A DNA stretch of 64,000 nucleotides from Isoetes taiwanensis (Eukaryota; Streptophyta; Lycopodiopsida; Isoetales; Isoetaceae): assembly GCA_021234155.1 (NCBI GenBank), contig JAJEKV010000067.1, positions 4,395,279 through 4,459,278 on the forward strand, given 5' to 3'. The notes beneath the pieces were generated by a model. It had not been told where the DNA came from. It ran no database searches and saw only the letters and a list, made by a program, of their open reading frames with translations. How positions within the stretch are numbered: the stretch's first letter is position 1; every line of letters begins with the position of its first letter. The position numbers and the translations under genes are program-made. Shown here piece after piece: positions 34,601 to 47,061 of this stretch.

Positions 34601-36270
34601 TGGTGCTCTCAGAGCCGAGCAACATAATTTACCCAGGCAAGTTTGTAGAGAAACCACATTGGGATGGCTTCAAAATCATTGAGTTTTCACAAAGTATTTG
34701 CTTGTGTGCAGATTTGCCAAGGGTGCAAAAACTAGTTCTCTCGGGGAAGGTTATTGAAGGTGAGGTATTAACTGCCTTGGAAGTTATGCCAAAGGGTGAT
34801 GTACAACAACGTGTTTGGGAAAAGTACAAGAAAGACGTGAAATACCAATGGTGTGCCTCTCCTCTGTAGATGATTTATTTGTGTACCTGTCAACTAATGC
34901 TCATAACATGCAGGTCACGAACACTTGAGACTTCTGAGGAAGCTAAGTTTGAAATAATACCTCTTCAGCGGTCCTGTACATACAAAGTCCGCCTAGAGGA
35001 TGTAGGCTATTGTTTGCAATGTGAATGTATTGTCTCAGACATATTTGGAAGGACAACAGAACCAGTTTATGCTACCACACAGGCTGTAGTACCAGGTGCT
35101 TCTTTGACTTGTGCACTATATCTTGTTACGTCGTCTTATTTCTACAAAGAGCTTAATCTGACCTTTGTATGCAGGATTGCCTAGGATAGACAAGTTGGAA
35201 ATAGAAGGGCGTGGATTTCACACAAATCTTTATGCAGTTAGGGGCCTTTACAGTGGAGGCAAGGAGGGCAAAAGCACCATCCAATGGTTTCGAGCCATGG
35301 CTGGGAGTCCAGATCTGATTCCCATTCCTGGTATCACACGATGCTTGTTTTATATGCCTGTTGAGAAGTTCCTTAACTTTGCATTGATGTCCTTACAGGA
35401 GAGGTTGGACGAATGTATGAAGCAAATGTTGATGATGTTGGATACAGACTAGTTGCAATCTATACACCTTTCCGAGAGGATGGAGTAGAAGGCAATCCAA
35501 CCTCAGCTTCAACTGAGCCTATTGAAGTTGGTATGCACGTGCATTTGCATCAAGACTCATGTTATAAGAATTGTCCTCTTTTTTGAGGACATCTGAAGAT
35601 TTTGGCTATGCACATGCCCCTAATCGACCCTTTATTTAACAGAACCAGAGGTTTCCAAGGAGGTGAAGCAAAAGTTGGAACTTGGTGCTGTAAAGTTTGA
35701 GGTGAAGTTTGCACTCTATTGTGTGATTGCATCGTTGCTTTTGATAAAAAGAGATATTTATGCTCTGTTTTGCTTGTTTTAAATATAAGGTTTTGCGTGA
35801 TCGAGACCGATCACCACTGAAGGTATATAGTACAAATTTCATATATTATTACAACCATAGTTTTTTTTCACCAATCACATTCTGATTTCAGGTCCAGCAA
35901 CAACAGGGGTTGGGTAGTTTGGAGAGACGGATATTAGATGTTAATAGGAAGAGAATAAAAGTGGTCAAGCCAGGATCGAAAACATCTTTCCAATCTACAG
36001 AGATCCGTGGATCATATGCTCCACCATTTCATGTAACTTTACCCCTTAACAAGGTTTAGGATTATTTCACAAACACAATTCTGACTTACAGTATTGCAGG
36101 TTGAGCTTTTCCGAAATGATCAACACCGCTTGAAGATTGTCATAGACAGTGAAAATGAGGTGGATCTCATGGTCCGGACAAGACACATACGAGATGTCAT
36201 TGCACTTGTAATAAGGGGCCTTGCACAAAGATACAACAGCACCCCATTGAATTTATTGCTGAAAATGTAA
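27168..36270 (+). CDS. AIR9: AIR9 microtubule-associated protein (about 37 exons)
   Basis: AIR9 (auxin-induced in root cultures 9; Arabidopsis protein about 1.7 kDa x 100, roughly 1,700 residues) binds cortical microtubules, the preprophase band and the phragmoplast, and marks the cortical division site. The gene reads, in order: an acidic N-terminus from MEVYEEQHF; a long Ser/Thr/Pro/Lys-rich basic region; leucine-rich repeats (LDLSFNEFKG, LYLAGNQITSL); 11 Ig-like A9 repeats; and a conserved C-terminal domain ending GLAQRYNSTPLNLLLKM at the TAA 36,268-36,270. Splice sites are consistent from exon 2 (28,682) to exon 37 (36,100). Exons 18-37 (32,039-36,270) join without a frame break. Exon 1, exons 8-12 and exon 17 carry about a dozen single-base frameshifts or resulting stops. 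I chose the ATG at 27,168 because it precedes the acidic AIR9-like N-terminus. Either a recent pseudogene or, more likely, a functional gene with residual sequence errors. Confidence 0.93.
28682..30036 (+). other. AIR9: AIR9 exons 2-9: leucine-rich repeat domain
   Basis: Exons at 28,682-28,753, 28,821-28,886, 28,978-29,049, 29,121-29,186, 29,307-29,369, 29,448-29,513, 29,578-29,676 and about 29,935-30,036. Exons 2-7 are 63-72 bases and each encodes about one leucine-rich repeat of the 22-residue type (FVYLRDNKLSDLSGIEIL; LYLAGNQITSLSGLPEF; FLSVAQNKLKSLAM; VLAASKNKISTLKGF). All end at codon boundaries, so each repeat is a phase-0 exon. Exon 8 has a one-base frame break near 29,593 before NPILEFPHVEAASILLVGP. 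Exon 9 is frame-shifted near 29,960 before CVLEGWEFCSPEDAV, and its acceptor is uncertain. Confidence 0.85.
30119..35530 (+). other. AIR9: AIR9 exons 10-33: eleven A9 (Ig-like) repeats
   Basis: Exon pairs or triplets each encode one A9 repeat with the pattern (A/P)P-x-V...I-x-G-x...EG...Y-x-GG-x-EG-x-S-x-x-(Q/E)-W-(F/L/Y)...DVG...Y-x-P-(V/I)-R-x-DG...G-x-P. Examples: GDVIEGNVICGTGNYSGGRE at 31,130-31,190; YVGGHEGSSQYHWYLHE at 32,483-32,535; GGQEGESQYMWYRTG at 33,890-33,935. Groupings are exons 10-11, 12-13, 14-16, 17-18, 19-20, 21-22, 23-25, 26-27, 28-29, 30-31 and 32-33. Exon 30 has the AIR9-typical VWEKYKKDVKYQW. Frame breaks lie in exons 10 (about 30,240 and 30,310), 12 (about 30,697) and 17 (about 31,790, 31,838 and 31,912). 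Exons 20 (donor at 32,772) and 29 (donor at 34,637) use GC donors. Confidence 0.88.
35643..36270 (+). other. AIR9: AIR9 exons 34-37: conserved C-terminal domain
   Basis: Exons 35,643-35,701, 35,790-35,822, 35,892-36,032 and 36,100-36,270, all in frame. They encode EPEVSKEVKQKLELGAVKFE, VLRDRDRSPLK, then a basic stretch (ERRILDVNRKRIKVVKPG), then VELFRNDQHRLKIVIDSENE...VDLMVRTRHIRDVI...VIRGLAQRYNSTPLN. This matches the end of plant AIR9 proteins, a C-terminal region needed for division-site targeting. Likely polyadenylation lies near 36,560-36,600, where an AATGAAAAATC string follows AT-rich sequence. Confidence 0.88.
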
Positions 36271-36599
36271 ATCAGATTGTTGGAAGCCCCGTTTCTGGAG
36301 GAAGATTGTCAGCTTACCGCATTGGGCTTCACCAGGCTCCAGGAATTTTGATATTCTCTGGTTAAGTTTGTAAGTATGATGAAATCTAGAATCATGTATA
36401 TCCTATATTTACATAATGCCTGACGATTTTCTCAGGATTTCATCTATAAGGTAATTGTGAGCCGAGTGGAAAATTAAGATAAGAGTGGAAGTTCTTTCAT
36501 GTACTTCCATCCTTAGTGGATAATGTAACATAAACAAAAATCCTAAAAGCGTTATGTAAACATTCAATTTTAATGAAAAATCATTTGGTGGTTGATTTT

Positions 36600-39500
36600 T
36601 TTATGCATGGCAAATTGGGCTTTCAAAATAGTTAAGAAATGGAACAACTTGGAAGTTCTTAAACTGAATTATTCTTCAAGTAAAACCATCTTACTATTAC
36701 GATACACCCAATTTGAGTTGGCCTCAGGGTTCAAGTTTGATGGGCACCCCTTAATTTTTCTAATGACATTTTTTTTTTTTTTTTTTTTGTCTTTCATATA
36801 TAACAGAATGTTGATCAATTTGAACCTTTCAACTGACGTACAAACTTTTAATTGACTTTTAATTGACGGAAGACTGTTTTTTAAAACTTATTACATAGTA
36901 GTAACTACTAATATAAATATCTGATTTAAAAGTTAAGATTAGCATCAACTATTGGCTTTTGAAATCAATCTAACAGACTGATTGGAGTGCTCAAGCTGTG
37001 CAGAGTGCTCAAGCGGTGGAGTGCTCAAGCGGTGGGCGATAAAATAATCATTATAAATCTAATCGGGTAATGACTAATGCACTACTTAAAAAAGCGGTAA
37101 ACATGAACAAGAATGGAGCAGGGAAGGAAATATTGATTTTTGTTGTTTACAGCGGATGTGGGCTTTTCGTTAGCGTGGTGAATCGATGGCGAGAGACAAT
37201 GGCGGCCCTCTACGCTTGCTGTCCCTCGATCGGCCGAAATGTGGTGAAAAGCCAAGCCACAGACTACATGCAGAGACTCCATACATATGTCCTTTTGTGA
37301 AAAAGGGGAAAAGAACAAAAAATGCTTTGAGCATTCTGGGCTTACTTTGAAAAGAGTCGTGGCGAGGGCACTGGCGGAGGCGAGCGAAATGACTCGATTT
37401 TCCAAATTGGTGGATTTGTTGGGAAATGGGAGAATGTAGGAGGAATGGGGGAATGTAGAAGTTTAAAAACAAATATTCTTTAATGTTACCTAATTCATTA
37501 TTCTATTAGAGGTAAGGATATTAAATCGATATGCCTATAAAATAACCCTAGTACTTATACAAAAATGAAAGGCAAATTTATATTTCGACCTTTCAAATGA
37601 CATACACATTTTTTTTGCCTTTCTATATGACGGGCAAATTGATATTTGTTACCCTTCATATACAAGACAACTTTTTCATTTTTTGTTTTGGCCGGGCAAA
37701 AAGCCAAAAGCGAGGCATGGCCCGTCAAAGTTGAACCTAGTGGCCTCCCATTGAATTGGTGAAACCCTTTAAAACTTTCATTAAAAACTATCCTATTATA
37801 CGATAATTAGCCTAATGAAAATGACAACAAATCAAAGAATAATAGATTGTGGAAGTTCACACATTGCTTTTGAATTATAGGGGAGGATGAGATCAAAGCT
37901 AAGATCACATGAATTAGAGCTCGAAATCACAAGTTATATTATATTTAATGCATATAAACATTGCAAGGATTTACGAGGGATTTAAGAGGCCATAACGAAC
38001 TCCAATTCAGGTGATCTTAACTTTGATGGAAAGATTTTAAGATTTTATTGGACTCCAATTCAGGTGATCTCAACTTTGATGGAAAGATCTTATCCTCTTC
38101 TATAAATCATCTGAGCGTTAAAATAGGAAGGGTTTTCTATTTTAAAAATAGGAAGGGTTTCCAGGAAAATAAGAAAGGTTTCCACAACATTATTTTCGGT
38201 CCTTTTTGTTTTATTGCTTTTCTTTTAACCAATTCCTGACCTATTTTATTCTTTCATTTTTGAAATCTGCAAACATTCCGAACGAACTCAGAACATGCCA
38301 CACTGAGTGAAGTGATCACACGAGGATAATTCTAGTTGTGGCTGATTTCTAGCAGATCCAGCACTGGACAAAGTTTTTTCCAACCCGTTTTGGAGTTTCA
38401 GCTGGCGCGACGTCCAGGGCTTAATGCGGGGCCTTTGTTGATAAGCTGGAGCTTAATGCGGGGCCTTTGTTGATAGTCAGGCGGTGTTGGGGAAACTTTT
38501 TACCCTTATAGGAAAAATTTCTAACACTTTCCAAAGTAATTAGAATTTCTATAATTCACTTTCGAAGCTTCCTACAATTACCATCCAAACCGGAACTAAC
38601 ATACTTTTATTATGATTAATTATCATTATCTAGTCTTGTCCAGCATTTTAAACCTTAAGAAGTGCCAAATACATACTTTGCCCCCCTATCTCTTATTGCA
38701 CAAATAACAAAGAAACACAAATAGATTAAAGATGTAGTTGAGGTAGGCTCACAAGCGGTAGTGAGCAATAACTCCCTTATCTGATAAAAACTCTAGTTAA
38801 AAACATGTTTATCTGTCATAGAAAGTGGTTTTGGCAAGGACAATTTTTTGAAAAATTGAATTTCCATCATAGCCCATAAAAGGCATGTTCTGAAGCTCAA
38901 TAGTTCATAAGAATAAAGAAGATCAGCTTTGTATATATATGTCACTCTCTTCTTAACAGCAAGGATTCTAGAGATCTACATTCCTCATTAAGCGCTTCGA
39001 TTCTGAGAATGAAGCTATGAGGTCTCAGTCTTTCTTTTTCCCTGCATATGATTTGCAAGATAAAGCATTCTGCTTCGCAAAATACAAACAAGTAATATTC
39101 GTCCTGTTGACAAGAATCCAGGAATGCTGGCTTACATATCCCCATAAGCATTACAATGATAATTGATAACAGTGTGATCCCTTAGCAACCTAAACATCAA
39201 CTGCCAATCAGTTTTGATCTTTTGCCTCCAAACAAAATAAATAACCACAAAGGAAATGCAGAACATGAATATCATTTTTTGCAATAACCTGGAAGATCAG
39301 CAGGCAGAAATATGGCAATTTATGCGAAATGGAATATTATATTGTATTTTGTCTTTGAAACATCAAATCCAGTCATTACATTCTGCAAATCATTCAAAAA
39401 ACATATACACCACTTTATTATACCTCGGTGCCTTCAAACACGAGAGGACAATACATAAAAAGAAAAATCGCAAATCTGCCCGTCTTGGTACTAGAAAGGG

Positions 39501-40680
39501 CGTGCATGCGGTTCGAACCCCCTCCATATGGACTATAAATGTCGTTTTCTAGTATTTTGGGCGGGAGGAATCCGGAAAACCTTAAAAATTGCGCAGCAGC
39601 AAATCCGACATCTTGATCTAAAGGACGGACATTTTCACAACGTAAAAACAACTTGAGAAGCATTCTGCCCTCTCCGCCAATGGCGCCTTGCGTAAAGCGT
39701 ACTTTCATTTCGAAACATAAGGTCGACTTTGTCTTTTGTTCATTTCACGACGCAGCGTTCTTCCTATTTACCTCGCGTTCTTTCTATTTACCTTTTTTTT
39801 ACCTCATTCAACTTCATTTACCTTACCTTCCGACCTGCAGAATGCATCTCAAGTTATTTTTACGTTTCAGGAATGCTTGTTTTGCTAAGATTCCGGGCAT
39901 GCCAAATGCCTAAACTTTTGCGTATATTAGTGCCTATACTATTTAAGCATTAGTACAAAATACCCCCAAGGTCATGTTGGCTACTAATAATCATGCACTT
40001 TAAGTTAATCTAAGATGTATTAAGGGATAGGAACACTTGAAAAAATGTGTGAACACTAGTCTTACCCACTAACTAATAATCATGTCTCTCTTCAATGATT
40101 AAATAGTTAATATCTTATCATTTTGGCTAGCACTACATTACCCATATGGGGGCAAAATCCCAATGCTAAGCAACTTGCTCCAAAAATGTCCTCGATTGAT
40201 TCGGAAGGTGATAACGATCTTTGCTAGATGTATTATCTTTTGGGTCCTCTTAGAATGTTTCACCATAAAGAAACAAAATAAAATTTAGATTTTGAAGATA
40301 GATAAATAAATAGTATTTTTATGTCATGCCACATTGGCGACCATGAGGACATATAATGAGACCCAGGAGACTTGAACACAAGATCTCTTAATTGTTAACC
40401 CAATGGACTAGCCAATAAACCAAACAAGAGCAATAACTTTCTCTAAAATAATTTTAGAAATTACAATATGTAAATGCATTTCTACAATTGTTTCATCCAT
40501 CCATGTAGCACAACGTTAAAAAAATGCGATTGCCTATGGCACCGGACTACCATCTTGTATATTTTAAAATAGTCACAGTGCCAACCATTAAGGATCATGC
40601 TTATTAAGATGGGCTTTATACATTAAGGCGACGCAGATCCATATGCACATCACTTTAGAATTTAAAAATCTAAATTTTGA
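36600..40680. other. Intergenic region right of AIR9 with small tandem duplications
   Basis: No gene is supported. It contains a T(20+) tract at about 36,771-36,789 and GAGTGCTCAAGC(G/T)GTG units three times at 36,984-37,037. A ~43-bp unit (ACTCCAATTCAGGTGATC...TGATGGAAAGAT) occurs twice at 37,999-38,091, and AGCTTAATGCGGGGCCTTTG twice at about 38,419-38,474. A minus-strand open frame at 38,942-39,151 ends ALNEECRSLESLLLRRE; it has an acceptor-like CAG upstream and might be a terminal exon, but nothing else supports it. Confidence 0.45.
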
Positions 40681-40685
40681 GTTCT

Positions 40686-40960
40686 TATGGAAACACTTCC
40701 TATTTTCCTATGGCATTGAAATAACCCTAGAATTGAGAAATTCAAATTTTGATTTCATATGAAAACCCTTCCTATTTTCCTATGGCATTGGAAAATAACC
40801 CTAGAATTGATAAATTTAAGTTCATATGGAAACCCTTCCTATTTCCCTAAGGCATTGGAATATAGGAAGGTTTACCACACATGGAGGAAAATAAGAAGGC
40901 AATGGAAAATAGGAAGGGTTTCCACACATGGAGGAAAATAGGAAGGATTTCCACACGGAA
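40686..40960. repeat. Tandem-plus-inverted array of a GGAAACCCTTCCTATTTTCC unit
   Basis: Three head-to-tail units of about 70 bases (starting near 40,686, 40,757 and 40,826) each contain ATGGAAACCCTTCCTATTTT, GGCATTGG and CCCTAGAATTGA. They are followed from 40,861 by two to three units in the opposite orientation (GGAAAATAGGAAGGGTTTCC). The whole can fold into a long hairpin. Related AGGAAGGGTTT words occur at 3,715-3,790 (and 45,830-45,905) and 38,126-38,190, so this is a dispersed family. No protein is encoded. Confidence 0.6.
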
Positions 40961-42106
40961 AAAATTCAAGGAGCAACATACTTTACATCTTTGAATAACT
41001 TTTCCCGCTCTTGTGCTTCCACTCCATGCTTGCATTCACCATTTCCCCGTTTTACCATATAAGAACTGCAATTGAAAACAGGTTGAGCCCCATTTCCTAC
41101 ACCAAAGATAGTCAAGAACTCCAAAATTGTTTTAAGGGCACAATTAAGGCATAGAAGGCAAGAAAAGATGGAAGAAGCATAATCAACAACCAAAATAGAA
41201 GTATAATGGATAAGTAAACCATATGTTCTTTTATACCTAGAGTTTCCCAGCTTCTTCGCCTCTCATTGGTTCTGCTGCTCAGTGGTTTCATGACTGAAGT
41301 CTGGAACTGCGATATCCCTGAATTAGACCTTCGAACCTCTATGAAATGGTTGGCCTTCCTGTTGCCAGGTTATGGTCATGCTACAATAACAATCATGTTG
41401 TTGTGCGTTGGTTGCAGACAAGGCAGGAAATAATATTAAGCTTTCCTTTCAAATAGTAAGTGGTATGTTAGCTTATTGGTTGGGGCCTTGGTCTTGTATA
41501 GTCAAGACTCAAGTTCAATTTCTGGTTTTCCTCATATGTGCCAACATTTACTTTCCTTCGACCCAGGTTACAAGTTACCCATACTTTATATATAAGTTGT
41601 CTTCAAGCTAGACCATTGGGTTATTCTCTCTCATAGTTATGCATGTTTCTTTAAGGATTGCATGTTCTTGTTGCTTCATATTTATGAAAGGTTGAATATT
41701 GGGTTGCTTCATGGTTGTTTTGCATGCTTATAAAGCACAGAAGGATATCATTGCATGTAAAAATATTGAATCTTATGTAATAATTGACATCATCTGAAGC
41801 ACTCTTGGCAGACGCCCCAGGATGAAAGTGTGAATTGCGTCACTGATTTCCGCCTTTCAGTGGAGCCTCAAAGTGAAATTCAAACTCTATTTAGTAATGT
41901 CCCAATCTTAATTCTGATGGTTTTTTAGCATTGGAAGAATTTGGAGTTATAAACTTAGATTTTGACCCTTCGACACAAAAATAACTGCTTGCATCACACC
42001 AAGGCGGTGGCTTGTCCGGACAAAGTTTCATGAAACTTAACAACTTATTCAAGAAGAAATAAGGTAAACAACTAAGACATTCTTCTTTGCGCTTGTACCT
42101 TTGGTA
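40961..42106. other. Spacer left of the right duplicate, no gene recognised
   Basis: AT-rich, with short open frames only. If the duplication extends left of base 1 of the window, part of this stretch would be its right-hand counterpart, which cannot be tested here. Confidence 0.4.
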
Positions 42107-42772
42107 CATTCAACCCCCTCAAGCGATCTCATAACTCGGCTAAATCCACCTCTACTTTTCCTAAAGAGTAAATATGGGTCATTTTTTACACCAAGAAACA
42201 CACAAGTTAGACGTAAGTCTAAGTGAGTACATATGCCTTGTATCAAAGTAAGAGACATCACACTTTATAAAATGTAAAGTATGCAATATCCATTCGTGTA
42301 GTGCCCATACAAAGCACAAGAGCCTCTGGTTAGTCTTTTTGAAGCTCCACTCAAAGGCGGAAATCAATGACACAATTCACACTTTCATCTAGTAACACCC
42401 ATTTGGGATGTCCATTCGACTTAGAAGGAAACACTCCACAACTAGCCTAAGACAATTATCGGGGCACAAAAATGTCGGTTTCATTTATAGATGTTGATTC
42501 TAACATCAATTGGAAACAATCCACAACTAATGTTTAAAACAGATATTAAGAATATATGTTAGTTTTTATTTAAAATAGCTATGCAGCAACATGAGTTTAC
42601 ATGTCCAATGTTAAACTACAAATAAAAGCATGTTTCACAGTGGTTGAAGATGCCTATGGATGTAGTTTACGTCGCACTTATAGAATTAAACATCACATGG
42701 AAGAAAATATCATGCAGAATTGTTTGGCATCTGATTCACATGTCTGGAGCTATTATACAAACAATTAAAATG

Positions 42773-43451
42773 TCAATCTTCAACTTGTTGAGGTATTATA
42801 TCAGCTAACTTTTCGAGCTCATGTATCATTAAGGTGAATTCATGATTATCTGCATAAACCTTATTAATGCTGGTGACTTGCCATAGTAACAAATGAATTA
42901 CTTGCAGAATGCCCATTGGACTATGTTGTAGAATAGTCCAGGTGCATATAATCTCCTTGGATCTGTGTACAATCTTGATTCTAAAGTGCATGTATCTCTC
43001 ATCACTTAAAGACTACCAGACAAGGAAGGAAGACTGTTCAGTGAGACAAATACAAAGTTATCTTTCAGCATAAATAATCCATTTATGAGACACAAAAAAG
43101 CAACTTACCAAAACATTCTTTGAAAGTGTCTCCTAATGGTGGTGTTGTTTGTGGCAAAGAATCGTCCTTCAAACACAATTTAAGAATCAGATTAGCTTTC
43201 CTTTAATAAAAAGGATAAGAGATGCATCATCTATTCATAACATCATACTTGTAAAATGACTGAATGAACTATGTCAGCATATTATAATGCAAGGTTGAAA
43301 GACACACAACGTACAAGAGCAATGGCATAACATTTTACTCGTCCATTTGAAATATTGCCAACGAGAAATGAAAATGTTATGGCCAACCTGACCATCGGGA
43401 TTGCAAATCTAGCACCAAGTGAATGGCCCATAAATGTGACGGTATAAAGAG
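42773..43451 (-). pseudogene. Class-3 lipase fragment (right copy)
   Basis: Duplicate of the fragment at 667-1,345, with the same exon series and the same GHSLG elbow, YADIVHSVILQ, DDSLPQTTPP and DPRRLYAPG blocks. It differs around 43,360-43,410: the left copy reads FAILMAVLAITFSFLLGNIS and this one FAIPMVRLAITFSFLVGNIS. The changed residues coincide with CAG triplets of the left copy that read as CG or CTG-like strings here. Because family members have small hydrophobic residues there, the left reading looks closer to the ancestor. The same frame break follows NLAL, so that break predates the duplication or arises the same way in both. Confidence 0.72.
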
Positions 43452-45326
43452 GATATATAATGGTCAATTCCCTCAAAGTTTAAACTTCTTTGTTTAAGAA
43501 CCAACATGCAGCTTTAAACAGTTAATGATGAACATAACCATCTCCAAGTTTATGCTTTCCTAACTTATTATCCCATAATGTCATAGTTTGTCTCTCTCCA
43601 CAAATGTAAACCATGTATGGCTAAGACAATCTCTTTGTTATTATGGTCTAAATAGATAAGATATGGTGGCACCATTTCTTTCTTCTCAGAATTTACAACT
43701 TTTTCCACAACATTTTCTAAATCGATTTAAGATCCTCTATTAAATGCATGGTTGCATGCCATTATCAATCAGCAGCATGCAACTTAGAAACATTTGAGCT
43801 AAAAAATAAGCCTAAAAAATAATCTAAAGCTATTAAACTATTATAAGCAGAGATTTCCATAATGGAAAACAAATAAAAATTTACCTTCATATATGAATAT
43901 GATCTAAGATGACCATCAAATTTGATTTCTTGGGTCCATAAGCATTATATGGATATAAAAATGTTCACAATTATCAAGCAGGGACAGAGATTGACTTGTG
44001 GTTTTCTTCAGGATTCCTTTTTTGATCTATGGAATAATTTATCTGCAAGAAGTTTTTTTCAGATATCCTCTTCACTCCAGAATTCTTAGGTGGAAATCAT
44101 TGACTCTTGGTTGCAAGAATTCATTGGCTGTAAGAACGTTTCTGCTACTGGTACATTTTTTATGAGCTGGTCTAGACTAGTCTTTTTACAAACTAGCTAG
44201 TTTTTGTCCCACTTCCAATGAGCAGCCAAAGTGGAGGACATGTATAAGCTTTTAAGTTCTACCACGTCGGGGATCATCATTGTATACCTCTAGTAACCAA
44301 CTTCCAAATATAAGGCATTGTACCTCTCATTTTTGCGACAGCATACTATTTACATAAGAAAGGGGAGAAAGTTAATTGGTCGAGTTTTTGGGAACAGCAT
44401 AAGATGGAAAAGCATCAAAAAGCCTTGTAGCAAACAGGAGCTGGAAATAAAGCTAATTGTTCAAGAAATGTAAGCAACCCGGGGTCATCACCCACTTTGG
44501 AGATGGAAGTAAAAATGAAAGTGAGGAGGACAAGAATTGTAAAGCTACCCCAACACCTACAAAAAATCTTCAACGAAATTGTTCCAGGGTCCATGTATCG
44601 GAAGACAAAGCGAGAAGGCAGGTGATGTGAAGCCAATATATGAGAAAAGAAAGCAAAGATTTCTACTTGTTTAGGTATTTCCAAACAAGTGGAAGAAAGT
44701 GAAATTGCTTCTAAATCAGGTTACTAGGTTGATTGAACAGGAGTGAGTGTGTTCTGTATTTGTTGTCATGTGCTATGTTAATGTGTGGTGTGCGGTGGTA
44801 TGGTGATAAAATGAGAGTTAGCAAGCTATGCAATAGCCAATATTGTAGTTTTAATGTTTTAGGTGGTATGTGGTTGGTAGGATATGATGTTGCATAGTGT
44901 AATTATTGTGAGATGATTCTTCTTATCATAATGTGGAGAGATGCAGCAATGAGAACGCGTGGTGTGAAGATGCAACATAGTTTGTGTGTTGGTCTAATTG
45001 GTTGGAATATATTACAAACTAATGTGATGGATTGACACGTTTGTGCTATGTGAAGGTGAATATGATGTTAATATCACAAATATAGTGGCAATTTATGATG
45101 TCAAATATGATGACTTGTTTTACGAGACAGATAGGATGGCAAGTATGATGTCAAATATGGTGTGTTGTAGCAAGGTTGGTATAATGAAAAACGTGATGGC
45201 AAATATGATGTGTGGTGTTGTGTTGTGTACTCTTGAGATATGTGTTGTTGTTGTATGATGGAAAATGTGATGTATATCGAGTTGTGTTATGATACAACTC
45301 ACTAACAAATGTCTCCTTGATTGCAG

Positions 45327-45527
45327 ACTTTCACAACTTATTAAATACATGGCATCAGTCTACAGAACAGGCATTAACGGCTGCTAAAGCCAAACTTCAG
45401 TATGGAGAAGAGAATCAGCAAAAACTCAAAAGGAAAATTGAACTTCTTGAACTTGAAAAGGGAAAGATCAAGCTTGAAATGAAGGAAGATATAGATGTTA
45501 TGAAGAAGCAACCTGAAACTATAGCAG
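45327..45527 (+). pseudogene. Orphan coiled-coil exon (right copy)
   Basis: Identical duplicate of the exon-like segment at 3,215-3,415, with the same acceptor, donor, phase and Lys/Glu/Leu-rich helix. No flanking exon was recognised. Confidence 0.4.
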
Positions 45528-46028
45528 GTACATTAATAGGTTGAGGGAACCTTGGGGAATTAACAAGGATCTCAAAGCATTTCCAGAGAATGCTGAAGAA
45601 CTCTTAGAAAATCTAGAGTTAGTGTTGCTTGCACAAAATGTCACCAAAACACAAGATAATTGAAATCTTATGCATCTAAGGATGCCTTTTGCATACCATT
45701 TTCAATAAATGTGGCATGAAAGGGCTTGCCTTTGCCATCATTTTAGCACCTTACATAGTAAAATCACAAAATTATATAGGCTTGTTTAGGGTTGGAAAAC
45801 TAAGAAAGGTGAAAACCCTTTCCCTAAAACTAGGAAGGGTTTCCAAACTCTAAAGCTCGAAAAAAGGTTTCCTCTTCAATTTGGAAACTGGAAGGGTTTT
45901 CGTATAAAAAGGAAATCAAAGCAAATTTTTGGATCGATATGGTCTGCAAGTAAGTAATGAACAAATGGTTAATATTACTGTAAATTTATGCTTATTTTAT
46001 AACCCGTAATCAATCCCGAAATATACGG

Positions 46029-47061
46029 AGCGGCGCCGCTAGATTTTTTCTTCTCCTATTTTGTTTCTTTGCTCTTCTCGCCGGCATGCTCCTCTGTTTT
46101 CCTCTCCGAACATTTTCCTCTGTTTTCTCGCCGGCATGCTCCTGTGTTTTCTTCTCCTAACATTTTCTTTCTTTGCTCTTCTCGCCGGCATGGTCCTCTG
46201 TGTTCTTTGCAGACAAATCCGGATGGGATGGATGTTAAACTCAGCAAGGGGTTTGATTTTCCGGAGTTTCAAAGGCTGCTGCATGTCGATTTGTTAGAGC
46301 AGAAGCGAGCACTGGCGGATTTATCCCATTCTGGTGCAATGGCGGATTTATCCCATTCTGGCAGGTTCAGGGAAAACCAAGGGTTGTGCTATAGCATCAG
46401 AAGCCTCCATCGCCATGACAAATGGCCATAGCCTGCATCAGGAGCCTCCATCATCAGATTTTACTCTGTTTTATTGAATGTCAATCTTCAAAAAACTTGT
46501 AGCAGCTGGTCGAAAGCATGATTTAGAAGATCGGGCTGTTTCTTTGGCGAGCTTCTGGCTATGGCTTCTGATCAAAAGGCCCGGAAACTTCCAGATCTTT
46601 GTTTTCTGAGATGATCAGGGGGTAACGAGGGGTTTTCTCAAAACAAATAAAGAATGAGGGCCGGATATTTGTTTTACCAAGCTTTTTGGCTACACAGAGC
46701 TCATTGATCAAGGATTAAAGGCATTTTTACAAAGGATTTCCATCGTAGCCGCCATAGCCGTAAGCAGTGCTTCTCACTTTGTCTTGTTAGTAATATTAAC
46801 CATTTTTTCATTACGTACTAGGGAAACTACTTATCTCGAAAATTCTCTCGGGAATATTCCCTCGCCAGACTCGGCGGCGCTGCGGCTTCGCCGCCTGGGC
46901 GCCGCCTCGTCTGGCGGGGCCGCCTCGGGAAATTCCCTCGTGGAATTTTCTCGAACCGTAGTTTCCCTAGTACGTAATGAATACATGGTTCAAATTAAAC
47001 CTATATTCCGTTGATATTATAAAGCAAAAACTTGCTCGGGGTTTGGTGGAGCGGCGCCGCT
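46029..47061. repeat. 1-kb segment bounded by a 14-bp GC palindrome (right copy)
   Basis: Duplicate of 3,915-4,927. The palindromes are at 46,029-46,040 and 47,050-47,061. From 46,400 to 46,760 the right copy reads CAG/CTG at many positions where the left copy reads CG, CCG or scrambled bases, so this copy is probably the better representation of the ancestral sequence. Confidence 0.45.
46809..46979. mobile_element. TIR foldback element / MITE, copy 1 (right duplicate)
   Basis: Same element as 4,688-4,845, with perfect terminal inverted repeats. The interior is 13 bases longer and has a regular GC-rich centre with GGCGGCGCTG and GCCGCCTGGG words. That centre matches the second family member at 47,490-47,659 better than the left-hand version does. 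Confidence 0.75.
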
